DNA of 64,000 bases, from positions 310,001-374,000 of the forward strand of contig NZ_QZXA01000003.1 of the NCBI RefSeq assembly GCF_003601985.1, read 5' to 3'. The DNA comes from Mesorhizobium jarvisii. Lineage in GTDB: Bacteria; Pseudomonadota; Alphaproteobacteria; Rhizobiales; Rhizobiaceae. The notes below the pieces were generated by a model, which was not told the origin of the DNA, made no database searches, and saw only the letters and a program-made list of their open reading frames with translations. This document shows, in pieces, positions 47,817 through 62,107 of the stretch (positions within the stretch are counted from its first letter, which is position 1; every line of letters starts with the position of its first letter). A program made the position numbers and the translations under genes.

Positions 47817-48818
47817 ATGGCCAAGAAATCCTTCTTCTGCATCGACGGCCACACATGCGGCAATCCGGTGCGGCTGGTCGCCGGCGGCGGCCCGCTGCTC
47901 GAGGGCTCGACGATGATGGAACGGCGCGCGCATTTCCTCGCCGAGTATGACTGGATCCGCACCGGGCTGATGTTCGAGCCGCGCGGCCATGATGTGATGT
48001 CAGGTTCGATCCTCTATCCGCCGACGCGCGAGGATTGCGACATCGCCATCCTGTTCATCGAAACCTCCGGCTGCCTGCCGATGTGTGGCCATGGCACCAT
48101 CGGCACGGTGACGATGGCCATCGAACACGGGCTGATCAAGCCGAAGACGCCGGGTGTGCTGAGGCTCGATACGCCGGCCGGGCTGGTCATCGCCGAATAC
48201 AAACAGGTCGGCGAATATGTCGAGGAAGTGCGCATCACCAATGTGCCGTCTTTCCTCCATGCCGAAGGTCTGACGGTCGAATGTCCCGGGCTCGGCGAGA
48301 TCACCGTCGATGTCGCCTATGGCGGCAATTTCTACGCCATCGTCGAGCCGCAGAAGAACTACCGCGACATGGCGGATTATTCCGCCGGCGACCTCATCGC
48401 CTGGAGCCCGGTGGTGCGGCAACGGCTCAACGAGAAATATTCCTTCGTGCATCCGGAGAACCCCGGCATCAACAGGCTGTCGCACATGCTGTGGACCGGA
48501 AAGCCGACGGTGAAAGGGGCTGATGCCCGCAATGCCGTGTTCTACGGCGACAAGGCGATCGACCGCTCACCGTGCGGCACCGGCACCTCGGCGCGCATGG
48601 CGCAACTCCATGCCAAGGGCAAGCTCAGGGCGAGCGATGCCTTCGTGCATGAATCGATCATTGGTTCGCTGTTCAAGGGCAAGGTCGAAAAGGAGGTCAC
48701 CGTGGCGGGCAGACCGGCGATCATCCCCTCGATCGGCGGCTGGGCGCGGATGACCGGACTGAACACCATCTTCATCGACGACCGCGATCCGTTCGCGCAT
48801 GGTTTCGTGGTCAAGTGA
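47817..48818 (+). CDS. 4-hydroxyproline 2-epimerase
   Basis: This 333-residue protein of the proline racemase fold has both catalytic cysteines: Cys90 in LPMCGHGTIG and Cys253 in SPCGTGTSAR. Two Cys residues point to a racemase or epimerase; the dehydratase relatives have Thr at the second site. FFCIDGHTCGNPVRLV and the neighbouring oxidase and deaminase support trans-4-hydroxy-L-proline to cis-4-hydroxy-D-proline epimerisation. AGGAA precedes the ATG at 47817. The final pathway enzyme, ketoglutarate semialdehyde dehydrogenase, is not in this cluster. Confidence 0.9.
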   Translation: MAKKSFFCIDGHTCGNPVRLVAGGGPLLEGSTMMERRAHFLAEYDWIRTGLMFEPRGHDVMSGSILYPPTREDCDIAILFIETSGCLPMCGHGTIGTVTMAIEHGLIKPKTPGVLRLDTPAGLVIAEYKQVGEYVEEVRITNVPSFLHAEGLTVECPGLGEITVDVAYGGNFYAIVEPQKNYRDMADYSAGDLIAWSPVVRQRLNEKYSFVHPENPGINRLSHMLWTGKPTVKGADARNAVFYGDKAIDRSPCGTGTSARMAQLHAKGKLRASDAFVHESIIGSLFKGKVEKEVTVAGRPAIIPSIGGWARMTGLNTIFIDDRDPFAHGFVVK

Positions 48819-49155
48819 GGAGAATCCTGACCTTGCGGAAAGGAGTGTGACGAAAAGACGAACCCTGTCAGGAACGCAACGAATCCTCTTATCACCTAAT
48901 TTTGACGGCGATTTCTTCGAAACGGGGTGCATGATACGGCCGAATCGTCAAAGACATTGCGTTATGCCAATGATAGGGTCCGCGATAGTCCAGGGGTCGG
49001 GTGCAGAAAACGGGCGGTCGGAACGACGTGAATCGGAAACACGCGGGGCGGTCAAAAAAAATCACGTTGCAATCCGGGCTCGAAACTTTACGACTAGGGG
49101 AAATACGAAAAGGAATGCGTCTGCATGGGCGACATTCCAGGGGAGCCATGTACAC
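48819..49155 (+). other. 337-bp gap upstream of livH
   Basis: There is no convincing gene here. The region must carry the liv promoter, but no pair of boxes is convincing; TTGCAA near 49069 is a possible -35 without a good -10. Base composition is more AT-rich in parts (an A8 run near 49056). Confidence 0.4.
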
Positions 49156-50058
<903 letters not shown>

Positions 50059-50062
50059 GATC

Positions 50063-51657
<1,595 letters not shown>

Positions 51658-51658
<1 letters not shown>

Positions 51659-53133
51659 TGAACGCGACCACGCAAATGAACGACGCCATCCTGCAGGTCG
51701 ACCATCTGTCGATGAAATTCGGCGGCCTGGTCGCCATCGGCGACCTCTCCTTCACCGCCAGGCGCGGCGAGATCACGGCGCTGATCGGGCCTAACGGCGC
51801 CGGCAAGACCACCGTGTTCAACTGCATCACCGGCTTCTACAAGCCGTCCGAAGGCATGATCACGCTCAACCGGGCCGACGGCTCGACCTATCTGCTGGAG
51901 CGGCTGCCCAACCATGAGATCCCGGCGCGCGCCAAGGTGGCGCGCACCTTCCAGAACATCCGGCTGTTCTCGGGCATGACGTTGTTGGAGAACCTTCTGG
52001 TTGCCCAGCACAACAAGCTGATGAAGGCATCGGGCTATACGGTGCTTGGCCTGTTCGGCTTCAGCGGTTACCGCAAGGCGTCAGCCGAGTCGATGGAGCT
52101 GGCCAGGCATTGGCTGGAGAAGGCCGATCTCGTCGATCGCGCCGATGATCCGGCCGGCGATCTGCCCTATGGCGCGCAGCGGCGCCTCGAGATCGCGCGT
52201 GCCATGTGCACGGGTCCGGAACTTCTGTGTCTCGACGAGCCGGCGGCGGGCCTCAACCCGAAAGAATCGGCGGCGCTCAACGAGCTCTTGATGGACATCA
52301 AGCACAACACCGGCACCTCGATCCTGCTGATCGAGCACGACATGTCGGTGGTCATGCAGATTTCCGACCATGTCGTGGTGCTGGAATACGGCCGCAAGAT
52401 CTCCGACGGCAATCCGCAGTCGGTGCGCACCGATCCGCGCGTCATCGCCGCCTATCTCGGCGTCGACGACGAGGAGGTCGAGACCGTGCTGACCGAGGTC
52501 GGCGACGAGGACGTCATCGAGCAGCTCGACATTGGGCCGGATGCGGCGCATGGCCCGGGTACGTCGTCATCATACCTGGCCGGACCTGTGACCGACACTG
52601 TCGGACACAGCGATGGCGAGCGCGTCACGGTGTCGAAAGGCGCCTCGAAGGCGGCACAGGTCGATGCCCGCGCGGCAACCGTGGTGAGCAAACCCGTCGC
52701 AAAACCGGCCGCGCCGGCCAAGCCGGCGGCGAAAGCAGCACCGAAGAAGACGGCCGCCAAGGCGCCCGCTGCAAAGGCCGAAGGCATTTCGAACCGCCTC
52801 GCCGCCCCTCGTGGCGGCAAGGCCGACAACCTGACCCGCATCAAGGGTATCGGCACGGTCAACGAGAAGAAGCTCAACGAGCACGGCATCTTCCACTTCG
52901 ACCAGATCGGCGCCTGGAAGAAGGCCGATGTCGAGGCTGCCGAAGCCTATCTCGCCTTTGACGGGCGCATTGCGCGCGAGGAATGGGTCAAGCAGGCCAA
53001 GCTGCTCGGTCGGGGCAAGGACACGGAATTCTCGCGCCGCGTCGATGCCGGCAAGGTGGCGACCAGCCATGCTTCCGCAAAGACTACCGGTGCGGCCAAG
53101 CCTGTGTCGGGCAAGCGTGGAGGGGGCAAATAA
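51658..53133 (+). CDS. livG: Branched-chain amino acid ABC transporter ATPase LivG with C-terminal IKGIG domain
   Basis: This 491-residue protein has a normal LivG ATPase in residues 1-275: Walker A IGPNGAGKTTVFN, ARTFQNIRLFSGMTLLENLL, signature region LPYGAQRRLEIARAM and Walker B LLCLDEPAAGLNP. A long Ala/Lys/Pro linker follows, then from residue 390 a domain beginning DNLTRIKGIGTVNEKKLNEH with REEWVKQAKLLGRGK, and a basic Gly-Lys tail. Typical LivG proteins are 250-290 residues. The tail domain matches the end of L21 in this window. The gene overlaps livM and livF by one base each. Confidence 0.95.
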
Positions 53134-53861
53134 TGGCCGGGACAACGCTGCTCGATATCAAGGGCGTGGAGACCTACTACGGCAACATCCGGGCGCTGAA
53201 CGGCGTCGATGTCACCGTCAAGGAGGGCGAGATCGTGGCGCTGATCGGCGCCAACGGCGCCGGCAAATCGACGCTGATGATGACCATTTTCGGCGCTCCG
53301 CGCGCCCGCACAGGGACCATCACCTTCGCCGGTACCGACATCACCCAGTTGCCGACGCACGAGATCGCGCGCATGCGCATCGCCCAGTCACCCGAAGGCC
53401 GGCGCATCTTTCCGCGCATGACGGTGATGGAAAACCTGCAGATGGGCGCCAGCCTCGACAACCTCAAACACTATGACGAGGACGTCGAGAAGGTGTTCAC
53501 GCTGTTCCCGCGGCTCAAGGAGCGCATCGCGCAGCGCGGCGGCACGCTGTCGGGCGGCGAGCAGCAGATGCTGTCGATCGGACGCGCGCTGATGGCGCGG
53601 CCGAAGCTGCTTCTGCTCGACGAGCCGTCGCTGGGCCTGGCGCCGCTGATCGTCAAGCAGATCTTCGATGCCATCCGCGAGCTGAACCGCACGCAAGGAC
53701 TGACCGTGTTCCTGGTCGAGCAGAACGCGTTCGGCGCGTTGAAGCTCGCCACGCGCGGCTACGTCATGGTCAACGGCAATGTGACGATGAGCGGCACCGG
53801 CAAGGAACTGCTCGCCAATCCGGAAGTGCGCGCCGCCTATCTCGAAGGCGGACATCACTGA
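53133..53861 (+). CDS. livF: Branched-chain amino acid ABC transporter ATPase LivF
   Basis: This 242-residue ABC ATPase has YYGNIRALNGVDVTVKEGEI, Walker A LIGANGAGKSTLMM, signature GGTLSGGEQQMLSIGRALM and Walker B LLLLDEPSLGLAP. It is of ordinary length with no extension, unlike its partner LivG. The ATG overlaps the livG TAA (53131-53133). Confidence 0.96.
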   Translation: MAGTTLLDIKGVETYYGNIRALNGVDVTVKEGEIVALIGANGAGKSTLMMTIFGAPRARTGTITFAGTDITQLPTHEIARMRIAQSPEGRRIFPRMTVMENLQMGASLDNLKHYDEDVEKVFTLFPRLKERIAQRGGTLSGGEQQMLSIGRALMARPKLLLLDEPSLGLAPLIVKQIFDAIRELNRTQGLTVFLVEQNAFGALKLATRGYVMVNGNVTMSGTGKELLANPEVRAAYLEGGHH

Positions 53862-53864
53862 GTT

Positions 53865-53956
53865 TGGAGCGGAATGTGCATCCGGTATCCCGCTCCAACT
53901 TGTTTGTTTGTCGCATGATCCTTGTCCGAAAAGTCTGCAACTTTTCGGGATCGTGC
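53865..53956. repeat. Two adjacent palindromic repeats after livF
   Basis: TGGAGCGG (53865-53872) and CCGCTCCA (53890-53897) form an 8-bp hairpin. Then GCATGATCC (53913-53921) and GGATCGTGC (53948-53956) enclose CCGAAAAGT/AACTTTTCGG inner arms, a near-perfect palindrome of the class seen at 35273. They may attenuate transcription between livF and the downstream genes. Confidence 0.72.
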
Positions 53957-53971
53957 TAGGGAGACTTCATC

Positions 53972-54319
53972 ATGCAGGGCATTCTCTATGAGGAACCCTC
54001 GATCTGGCAGTTCTTCTTCGTCACTTGCCTGCTCGGCGGCTGGGCGGCCTGGATGACCGGCAAGGCCAGCGCCCAGACATGGCGCTCCTTCATCCAGCTT
54101 TTCGCCTATCTGCTGGGTCTCGGCATCGGCATCCGCTTCATCCATCATGCGCTGTTCGACGGCACGATGTTCTCGCTGCAGTACTATATCGTCGACACCA
54201 TCGTGCTGATGATATTGGGCTTCGTCGGCTATCAATACACACGAACCAACCAGATGGTCACACAGTATAATTGGCTCTACGAAAGAGCTTCAATCTTGAG
54301 CTGGAAACCGAAAGGTTGA
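53972..54319 (+). CDS. Small inner-membrane protein of the liv cluster (DUF6867-like)
   Basis: This 115-residue protein has three hydrophobic segments: IWQFFFVTCLLGGWAAWMTG, FIQLFAYLLGLGIGIRFIHH and YYIVDTIVLMILGFVGYQYT. It ends in a short polar tail (YERASILSWKPKG). Proteins of this shape sit between livF and livJ in many related genomes, and I recall the family name DUF6867. Its role in transport is unknown; it could be an accessory membrane subunit. Confidence 0.78.
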   Translation: MQGILYEEPSIWQFFFVTCLLGGWAAWMTGKASAQTWRSFIQLFAYLLGLGIGIRFIHHALFDGTMFSLQYYIVDTIVLMILGFVGYQYTRTNQMVTQYNWLYERASILSWKPKG

Positions 54320-54456
54320 GGTTCATCATTAACGCCGGGTCAGGGATGAATCGGCGTGACAAGTGCCTGAAAATCGGCAAACTATGCTTTCTGCGATAAG
54401 GGTGGGCATCGCATGAAAGCTTCATCCACGCCCACTCCGTTAATGGGAGCGTTTAA

Positions 54457-55572
54457 ATGAAAAAGTCACTTTTGTCCGCCGTCGCCCTGACCGCGCTTGT
54501 CGCGTTCGGCGGCAACGCGTGGGCTGATGTAATGTTCGGCGTTGCCGGTCCGATCACCGGTCCGAACGCGGCCTTCGGCGCACAGCTGCAGAAGGGCGCA
54601 GAGGCGGCGGTCGCTGCGATCAATGCCAAGGGCGGCATCAACGGCGAGCAGATCAAGCTTGAAGTCGGCGACGACGTCTCCGACCCGAAGCAAGGCATAT
54701 CGGTTGCCAACAAGTTCGTCGGCGACGGCGTCAAGTTCGTGATCGGCCACTTCAACTCGGGCGTCTCGATCCCGGCCTCGGAAGTCTACGCCGAAAACAA
54801 CATCGTCGAAATCACCCCGGCCGCGACCAACCCGAAGTTCACCGAGCGCGGTCTGTGGAACGTGTTCCGCACCTGCGGACGCGACGATCAGCAGGGCAGC
54901 ATCGCCGGCGCCTATATCGCCGCGAACTTCAAGGATGCCAAGGTCGCCGTCGTGCACGACAAGACCCCTTATGGCCAGGGCCTCGCCGATGAAACCAAGA
55001 AGGCGATGAACGCCGCCGGCGTCAAGGAAGTGATGTATGAAGGCGTCAATGTCGGCGACAAGGACTTCTCGGCGCTCATCGCCAAGATGAAGGAAGCCGG
55101 CGTCACCCTGATCTATTGGGGCGGCCTGCACACCGAAGCCGGCCTGATCATCCGCCAGTCGGCGGACCAGGGCCTCAAGGCACCGATGATGTCGGGTGCC
55201 GGCATCGTGACGGACGAACTCGCGGCGATCGCGGGCGACGCCGTCGCCGGCACGCTCAACACGTTCGGACCCGATCCGCGCCTGATCCCGGCCAACAAGG
55301 AACTCGTCGAGAAGTTCCGTGCGCAGGGCTTCGAGCCGGAAGCCTACACGCTCTACGCCTACGCCGCCGTGCAGGTGGTCGCCGAGGCGGCTGCTGCCGC
55401 CAAGACGAACGACCCGCAGGCCGTTGCCAAGGCGATGCATGAAAACGGCCCGTTCCCGACCGTTCTGGGCGATCTTGCCTATGACGCCAAGGGCGATCCG
55501 AAGCTGCCGGGCTACATCATGTACGAGTGGAAGAAGAAGGACGACGGCAAGTATTCCTGGTTCCCGAAATAA
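54457..55572 (+). CDS. livJ: Branched-chain amino acid ABC transporter substrate-binding protein
   Basis: This 371-residue periplasmic protein has a signal peptide ([19 protein letters not shown], cleavage after residue 23). The mature protein has the LivJ/LivK type I fold: [51 protein letters not shown] and [16 protein letters not shown]. It captures branched-chain or related amino acids for LivHMGF. A 137-bp gap with a GGGTGGGC/GCCCACTCC hairpin lies upstream, so it may have its own strong promoter, as binding proteins often do. Confidence 0.95.
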   Translation: MKKSLLSAVALTALVAFGGNAWADVMFGVAGPITGPNAAFGAQLQKGAEAAVAAINAKGGINGEQIKLEVGDDVSDPKQGISVANKFVGDGVKFVIGHFNSGVSIPASEVYAENNIVEITPAATNPKFTERGLWNVFRTCGRDDQQGSIAGAYIAANFKDAKVAVVHDKTPYGQGLADETKKAMNAAGVKEVMYEGVNVGDKDFSALIAKMKEAGVTLIYWGGLHTEAGLIIRQSADQGLKAPMMSGAGIVTDELAAIAGDAVAGTLNTFGPDPRLIPANKELVEKFRAQGFEPEAYTLYAYAAVQVVAEAAAAAKTNDPQAVAKAMHENGPFPTVLGDLAYDAKGDPKLPGYIMYEWKKKDDGKYSWFPK

Positions 55573-55599
55573 GCTGCTCTGACAGGTCTGAAATCCAAG

Positions 55600-55633
55600 A
55601 TGCCCGGCGCAACGCGCCGGGCATTTTCTTTTG
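55600..55633 (+). terminator. Intrinsic terminator of livJ
   Basis: ATGCCCGGCGC (55600-55610) and GCGCCGGGCAT (55614-55624) form a perfect 11-bp stem with a 3-base loop, followed by TTTCTTTT. Confidence 0.92.
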
Positions 55634-55761
55634 GCGCGTTCGGTCGGCCGATGATCTTTCTTGCCGGCTCCCCTCAGGCGGAGAGATCGCATCCAGGATC
55701 GAAATTGTCGCCATTGTTCCGTCCGTTGGGGCTAAGGCGTGCGAGTGTTGGCCGGATAATT

Positions 55762-55782
55762 GATTTAAATCGGTTTAAACCG
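55762..55782. promoter_or_regulatory. Tandem perfect palindromes upstream of pyc
   Basis: GATTTAAATC (55762-55771) and CGGTTTAAACCG (55771-55782) are two perfect palindromes sharing one base, framed by GCCGG (55751-55755) and CCGGC (55780-55784). They lie about 84 bp before the pyc start in a 293-bp gap, in the position of an operator. Confidence 0.5.
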
Positions 55783-55865
55783 GCGCTGATTTTGTTTGCA
55801 CTGCAGCATTTTCACGCTAATCATTGCACCGATTTCCCGTCCCTTCCGCTGCTGGAGCCCAGTCC

Positions 55866-59324
<3,459 letters not shown>

Positions 59325-59649
59325 GGCATATCGATATTCAGGTGATGCCGGCCTGCGAATAGTGGCTTCCTGGGCTTCCCCGTTCTACTGCGTCGCAGTA
59401 GAACTGCGCTCACGTACTTTAAGTACGCTTTGCTCCGGTTCGCGGAAGCCACCATTCTCGGCTCGGCCTGGCCTGAATCTCGACATGCCCAGGTCCATGT
59501 GAGCGAGATGGCTGTCGGCTTCTGTCGGCAGCCCTCATGCCTTGTTCGATAACAGCTTGACCCGCCGCCGCCGGTCGGGCATCGAACCGGCTCAAATTTG
59601 CCGCCGTCTTTCGCCGAGTCGCGGCCCAGAACCAATTTTGGAGAAAAAC
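59325..59649. repeat. Nested multi-hairpin repeat between pyc and gapR
   Basis: Outer arms GTGGCTTCC (59362-59370) and GGAAGCCAC (59444-59452) are perfect. They enclose two perfect hairpins: TTCTACTGCG (59383-59392) / CGCAGTAGAA (59394-59403), and CGTACTT (59413-59419) / AAGTACG (59421-59427). This makes a three-way junction of 91 bases. The remaining part of the 325-bp gap shows no clear promoter for gapR. Confidence 0.7.
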
Positions 59650-59910
59650 ATGGCCGACGATATCACCGAGACCAGCCAGACTGTTGCCGCCGGCCAGTTG
59701 CGTGCCCTCATCGAACGCATCGAGCGGCTCGAGGAAGAAAAGAAGACGATCGCAGACGACATCAAGGAAGTGTTCGCCGAGGCCAAGGGCACGGGGTTCG
59801 ACACCAAGGCGATACGCACCATCATCCGGCTGCGCAAGAAGGATCAGGCCGAGCGCCAGGAAGAGGATGCCATCCTCGATCTGTACATGGCAGCGCTCGG
59901 CATGGTGTAA
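59650..59910 (+). CDS. gapR: Nucleoid-associated protein GapR (DUF2312)
   Basis: This 86-residue protein matches the DUF2312/UPF0335 family: [59 protein letters not shown]. It is a long N-terminal coiled coil followed by short helices. In Caulobacter this family is GapR, an essential protein that clamps overtwisted, AT-rich DNA ahead of forks and RNA polymerase and stimulates topoisomerases. The ATG at 59650 is preceded by GGAGAAAAAC. Confidence 0.92.
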   Translation: MADDITETSQTVAAGQLRALIERIERLEEEKKTIADDIKEVFAEAKGTGFDTKAIRTIIRLRKKDQAERQEEDAILDLYMAALGMV

Positions 59911-59959
59911 GACTAACCGCCCGGTGCCCGATGCGGTTGCCGTGAATACGGTTTGAACC

Positions 59960-60400
59960 ATGAGCGAATTCGACTTCGGCGGACGCCGCGCCTCGGAGTT
60001 CCGCCATCGTGGCTTCTGGTCGCTGTTCGCCGAACGGCATCCGGAGGAAAGAGCCCGGCTGGCGCGGCGCGGGCCTTGGTTCTGGCAGCGCGGGCTGCCT
60101 GATTTCGCCCTGGTCATTTCCATGTATGTCGCGCCGGCGCAGAACCATGTCGGCGTCTTTTTCGGCCGCAACGAAAAGTTCGGCGCCACGCAAAGCTGGT
60201 CGCGGTTGAAGCCGTTCCAGCCGGCGATCGAAGAGAGGCTTAACCTCAGGCCGGAACAAAGTTGCGAGGGCCTCGGCATCAATTCGATGTGGCGGGTCAA
60301 CTGCTTTGCCGAGGACAACTGGCCCGCCATGACCGACTGGCTGGTGACGGAATGCTCGCGCGTCGAGCGCGCCGTTGTCGATGTGCTCGGACAGGGGTAG
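59960..60400 (+). CDS. Uncharacterised protein, possibly DUF4268-like
   Basis: This 146-residue soluble protein is rich in Trp and Arg (FWSLFAERHPEERARLARRG, PWFWQRGLPDFALVISMYV, NHVGVFFGRNEKFGA, NWPAMTDWLVTECSRVERAV). The alternation of an aromatic helix, a strand with YVAPAQNHVGVFF and a final Trp-rich helix resembles DUF4268 proteins, but I am not sure. It lies 49 bp after gapR on the same strand and may share its transcript. Confidence 0.72.
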   Translation: MSEFDFGGRRASEFRHRGFWSLFAERHPEERARLARRGPWFWQRGLPDFALVISMYVAPAQNHVGVFFGRNEKFGATQSWSRLKPFQPAIEERLNLRPEQSCEGLGINSMWRVNCFAEDNWPAMTDWLVTECSRVERAVVDVLGQG

Positions 60401-60407
60401 GGCGCCG

Positions 60408-60716
60408 GTGTCCCCGGAAGGCGCCGGATCCTTCTTCCGCTCGCGCTGGCAAGGCGAGGTGCCGATCGACCGGCTGTTCTGGCGCGACATGCTGCTGGTC
60501 GGGACGGGGATCAGCATTGCCTCGTCCGTGGTCGCTCTGATCCTGCTTGCGCTGAAGATGCCGGTCGGGCTCGTGCTGGCGGTGCATTTCGCACCGGTGC
60601 CCTACAACATCTTCCTCACCATAGCGGTCTGGCGGACGGCCGAGAAATCGGGCGCCAAGGCCGCGCTGATGCTGCTGGGCTCGGCGCTGTGGCTCATCGC
60701 CACGGTCGTGGTCTGA
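60408..60716 (+). CDS. Small membrane protein of unknown function
   Basis: This 102-residue protein has three hydrophobic stretches (MLLVGTGISIASSVVALILL, VGLVLAVHFAPVPYNIFLTI, AALMLLGSALWLIATVVV). The likely start is GTG at 60408, 7 bases after the previous stop, so it is co-transcribed with the preceding gene. I cannot name a family. Confidence 0.7.
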   Translation: MSPEGAGSFFRSRWQGEVPIDRLFWRDMLLVGTGISIASSVVALILLALKMPVGLVLAVHFAPVPYNIFLTIAVWRTAEKSGAKAALMLLGSALWLIATVVV

Positions 60717-60735
60717 GCGGACGGAACGCAGCATG

Positions 60736-60762
60736 AAAAAGGACGGCCGAAGCCGCCCTTTG
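60736..60762 (-). terminator. Intrinsic terminator of msrB
   Basis: On the minus strand GGGCGGC and GCCGTCC form a 7-bp stem (one G-T pair) closed by a TTCG tetraloop, extended by A-T pairs, and followed by TTTTT. It lies between convergent genes and may act in both directions. Confidence 0.82.
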
Positions 60763-60785
60763 CTGAAAGCCTGCGCGATGCCCCT

Positions 60786-61190
60786 TCAGGCCGCCGGCTC
60801 GAAATTAAGCGCCACGCCGTTGATGCAATAGCGCAGACCGGTCGGCGGCGGGCCGTCCTCGAAGACGTGGCCGAGATGGCTGCCGCAGCGCGAGCAATGG
60901 CACTCGGTGCGGACCATGCCATAGCTGCGGTCGACGGTGGTCTCGATCGAGCCGGGCACCGGGTCGTTGAAGCTCGGCCAGCCGGTGCCGCTCTCGAACT
61001 TCAGCTTGGATTCGAACAGCGGCTGGTCGCAGCCGACGCAGGAAAATGTGCCGGCGCGCTTCTCGTAGAGCAAAGCGCAGCTGCCCGGCCGCTCGGTGCC
61101 GTGATTGCGCATGACCGCATATTGCTCCGGCGTCAGCCGGGCGCGCCATTCGGCATCGGTGCGGGTGACGGGGTAAGTGTGGGTGTCCAT
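60786..61190 (-). CDS. msrB: Peptide methionine (R)-S-oxide reductase
   Basis: This 134-residue MsrB has the two zinc CxxC pairs ([28 protein letters not shown]), [10 protein letters not shown] and the catalytic Cys in [12 protein letters not shown]. It repairs R-methionine sulfoxide using thioredoxin. It is cytoplasmic, with no signal peptide. It lies 101 bp from the MBL gene and may have its own promoter. Confidence 0.96.
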   Translation of the reverse strand: MDTHTYPVTRTDAEWRARLTPEQYAVMRNHGTERPGSCALLYEKRAGTFSCVGCDQPLFESKLKFESGTGWPSFNDPVPGSIETTVDRSYGMVRTECHCSRCGSHLGHVFEDGPPPTGLRYCINGVALNFEPAA

Positions 61191-61291
61191 TTGATCTCCT
61201 CAGCCTTGGCGGCTCGTTCTTTGTTGCAACCTCATATTCGCAACAAATAGGCATTTGTTACAAGGTTTGCCCGCATTTACGCTCGCGATCA

Positions 61292-62089
61292 TCATCCTAT
61301 CGCCGCCAGATAGCGCGCGACAGAGGTGGCCAGGGCCGTCTTGCCACCGCCGATGATGTTCAGGTCCCACCATGCCCCGCGGATATCGTCGAAGGCGAAT
61401 GGTTCCAATGCCGCCGCTATGCGGCGCACGGCCGCCGCGTTGAGCGGTATCTGGTTGGGATAGCTGTACATGAAGCTGACATGGCGGCGCGTCGGCGTCA
61501 CCTGCACCGTGTCGCCGGTCAGTAGGGCGTTGCCGCCCTCGCGCTGCCAGTGCAGCACCTGGCTGCCGGCAAAATGGCCGCCGCAGCGGACGAGCGTGAG
61601 CGACGGATTGAGGACGAGCGTCTCGCCTTGCCAACTGACGATCGAGGGATGCGGCCGCATGATCCATTGGCGGTCGTCGGCGTGGAGATAGATCGGCACG
61701 CCGCCAAACGCTTCGCTCCAACATGCCATCGCCGAGTAGAAGTGGCAGTGCGAAATGGCGATGGCCGCCAGGCCGCCGCGGCGGTTGATCTCGGCCACCG
61801 CCTCGTCGCTGACCATCGAGACGCAGTCCCACAGCACATTGCCATGCGGCGTCTGCACCAGCTGCGCCCGCTGGCCGATAGCAAAGCGCGGCTCGATGCC
61901 GAAGCCGAGCACGCCGGCATCATCCCGCATCACCAGTCGATGCCCGGCAGAGAGCTCCTGCGGCGCGATCCAGGCCTGGCCTTCCCAGCGCACGAACTGC
62001 CGCTCGTCCTCGCAGATCGGGCAGTGTTGCAGCGGCGTCTCCGTCGCCGCGAATTGGACGCCGCATTGCAGGCAGAGGAAGCAGGTCAT
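61292..62089 (-). CDS. MBL-fold protein with N-terminal zinc ribbon
   Basis: This 265-residue protein has an N-terminal zinc ribbon (FLCLQCGVQF with HCPICEDER) and then a metallo-beta-lactamase fold: AISHCHFYSAM, VRCGGHFAGSQVLHW, LLTGDTVQV. The first MBL motif reads HCHFYS rather than HxHxDH, so one metal site may be lost. Family members hydrolyse esters, thioesters or nucleic acids; no substrate is evident. It lies 18 bases after the VWA gene on the same transcript. Confidence 0.8.
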   Translation of the reverse strand: MTCFLCLQCGVQFAATETPLQHCPICEDERQFVRWEGQAWIAPQELSAGHRLVMRDDAGVLGFGIEPRFAIGQRAQLVQTPHGNVLWDCVSMVSDEAVAEINRRGGLAAIAISHCHFYSAMACWSEAFGGVPIYLHADDRQWIMRPHPSIVSWQGETLVLNPSLTLVRCGGHFAGSQVLHWQREGGNALLTGDTVQVTPTRRHVSFMYSYPNQIPLNAAAVRRIAAALEPFAFDDIRGAWWDLNIIGGGKTALATSVARYLAAIG

Positions 62090-62107
62090 GGTGGCTCCGG
62101 AAATTGC

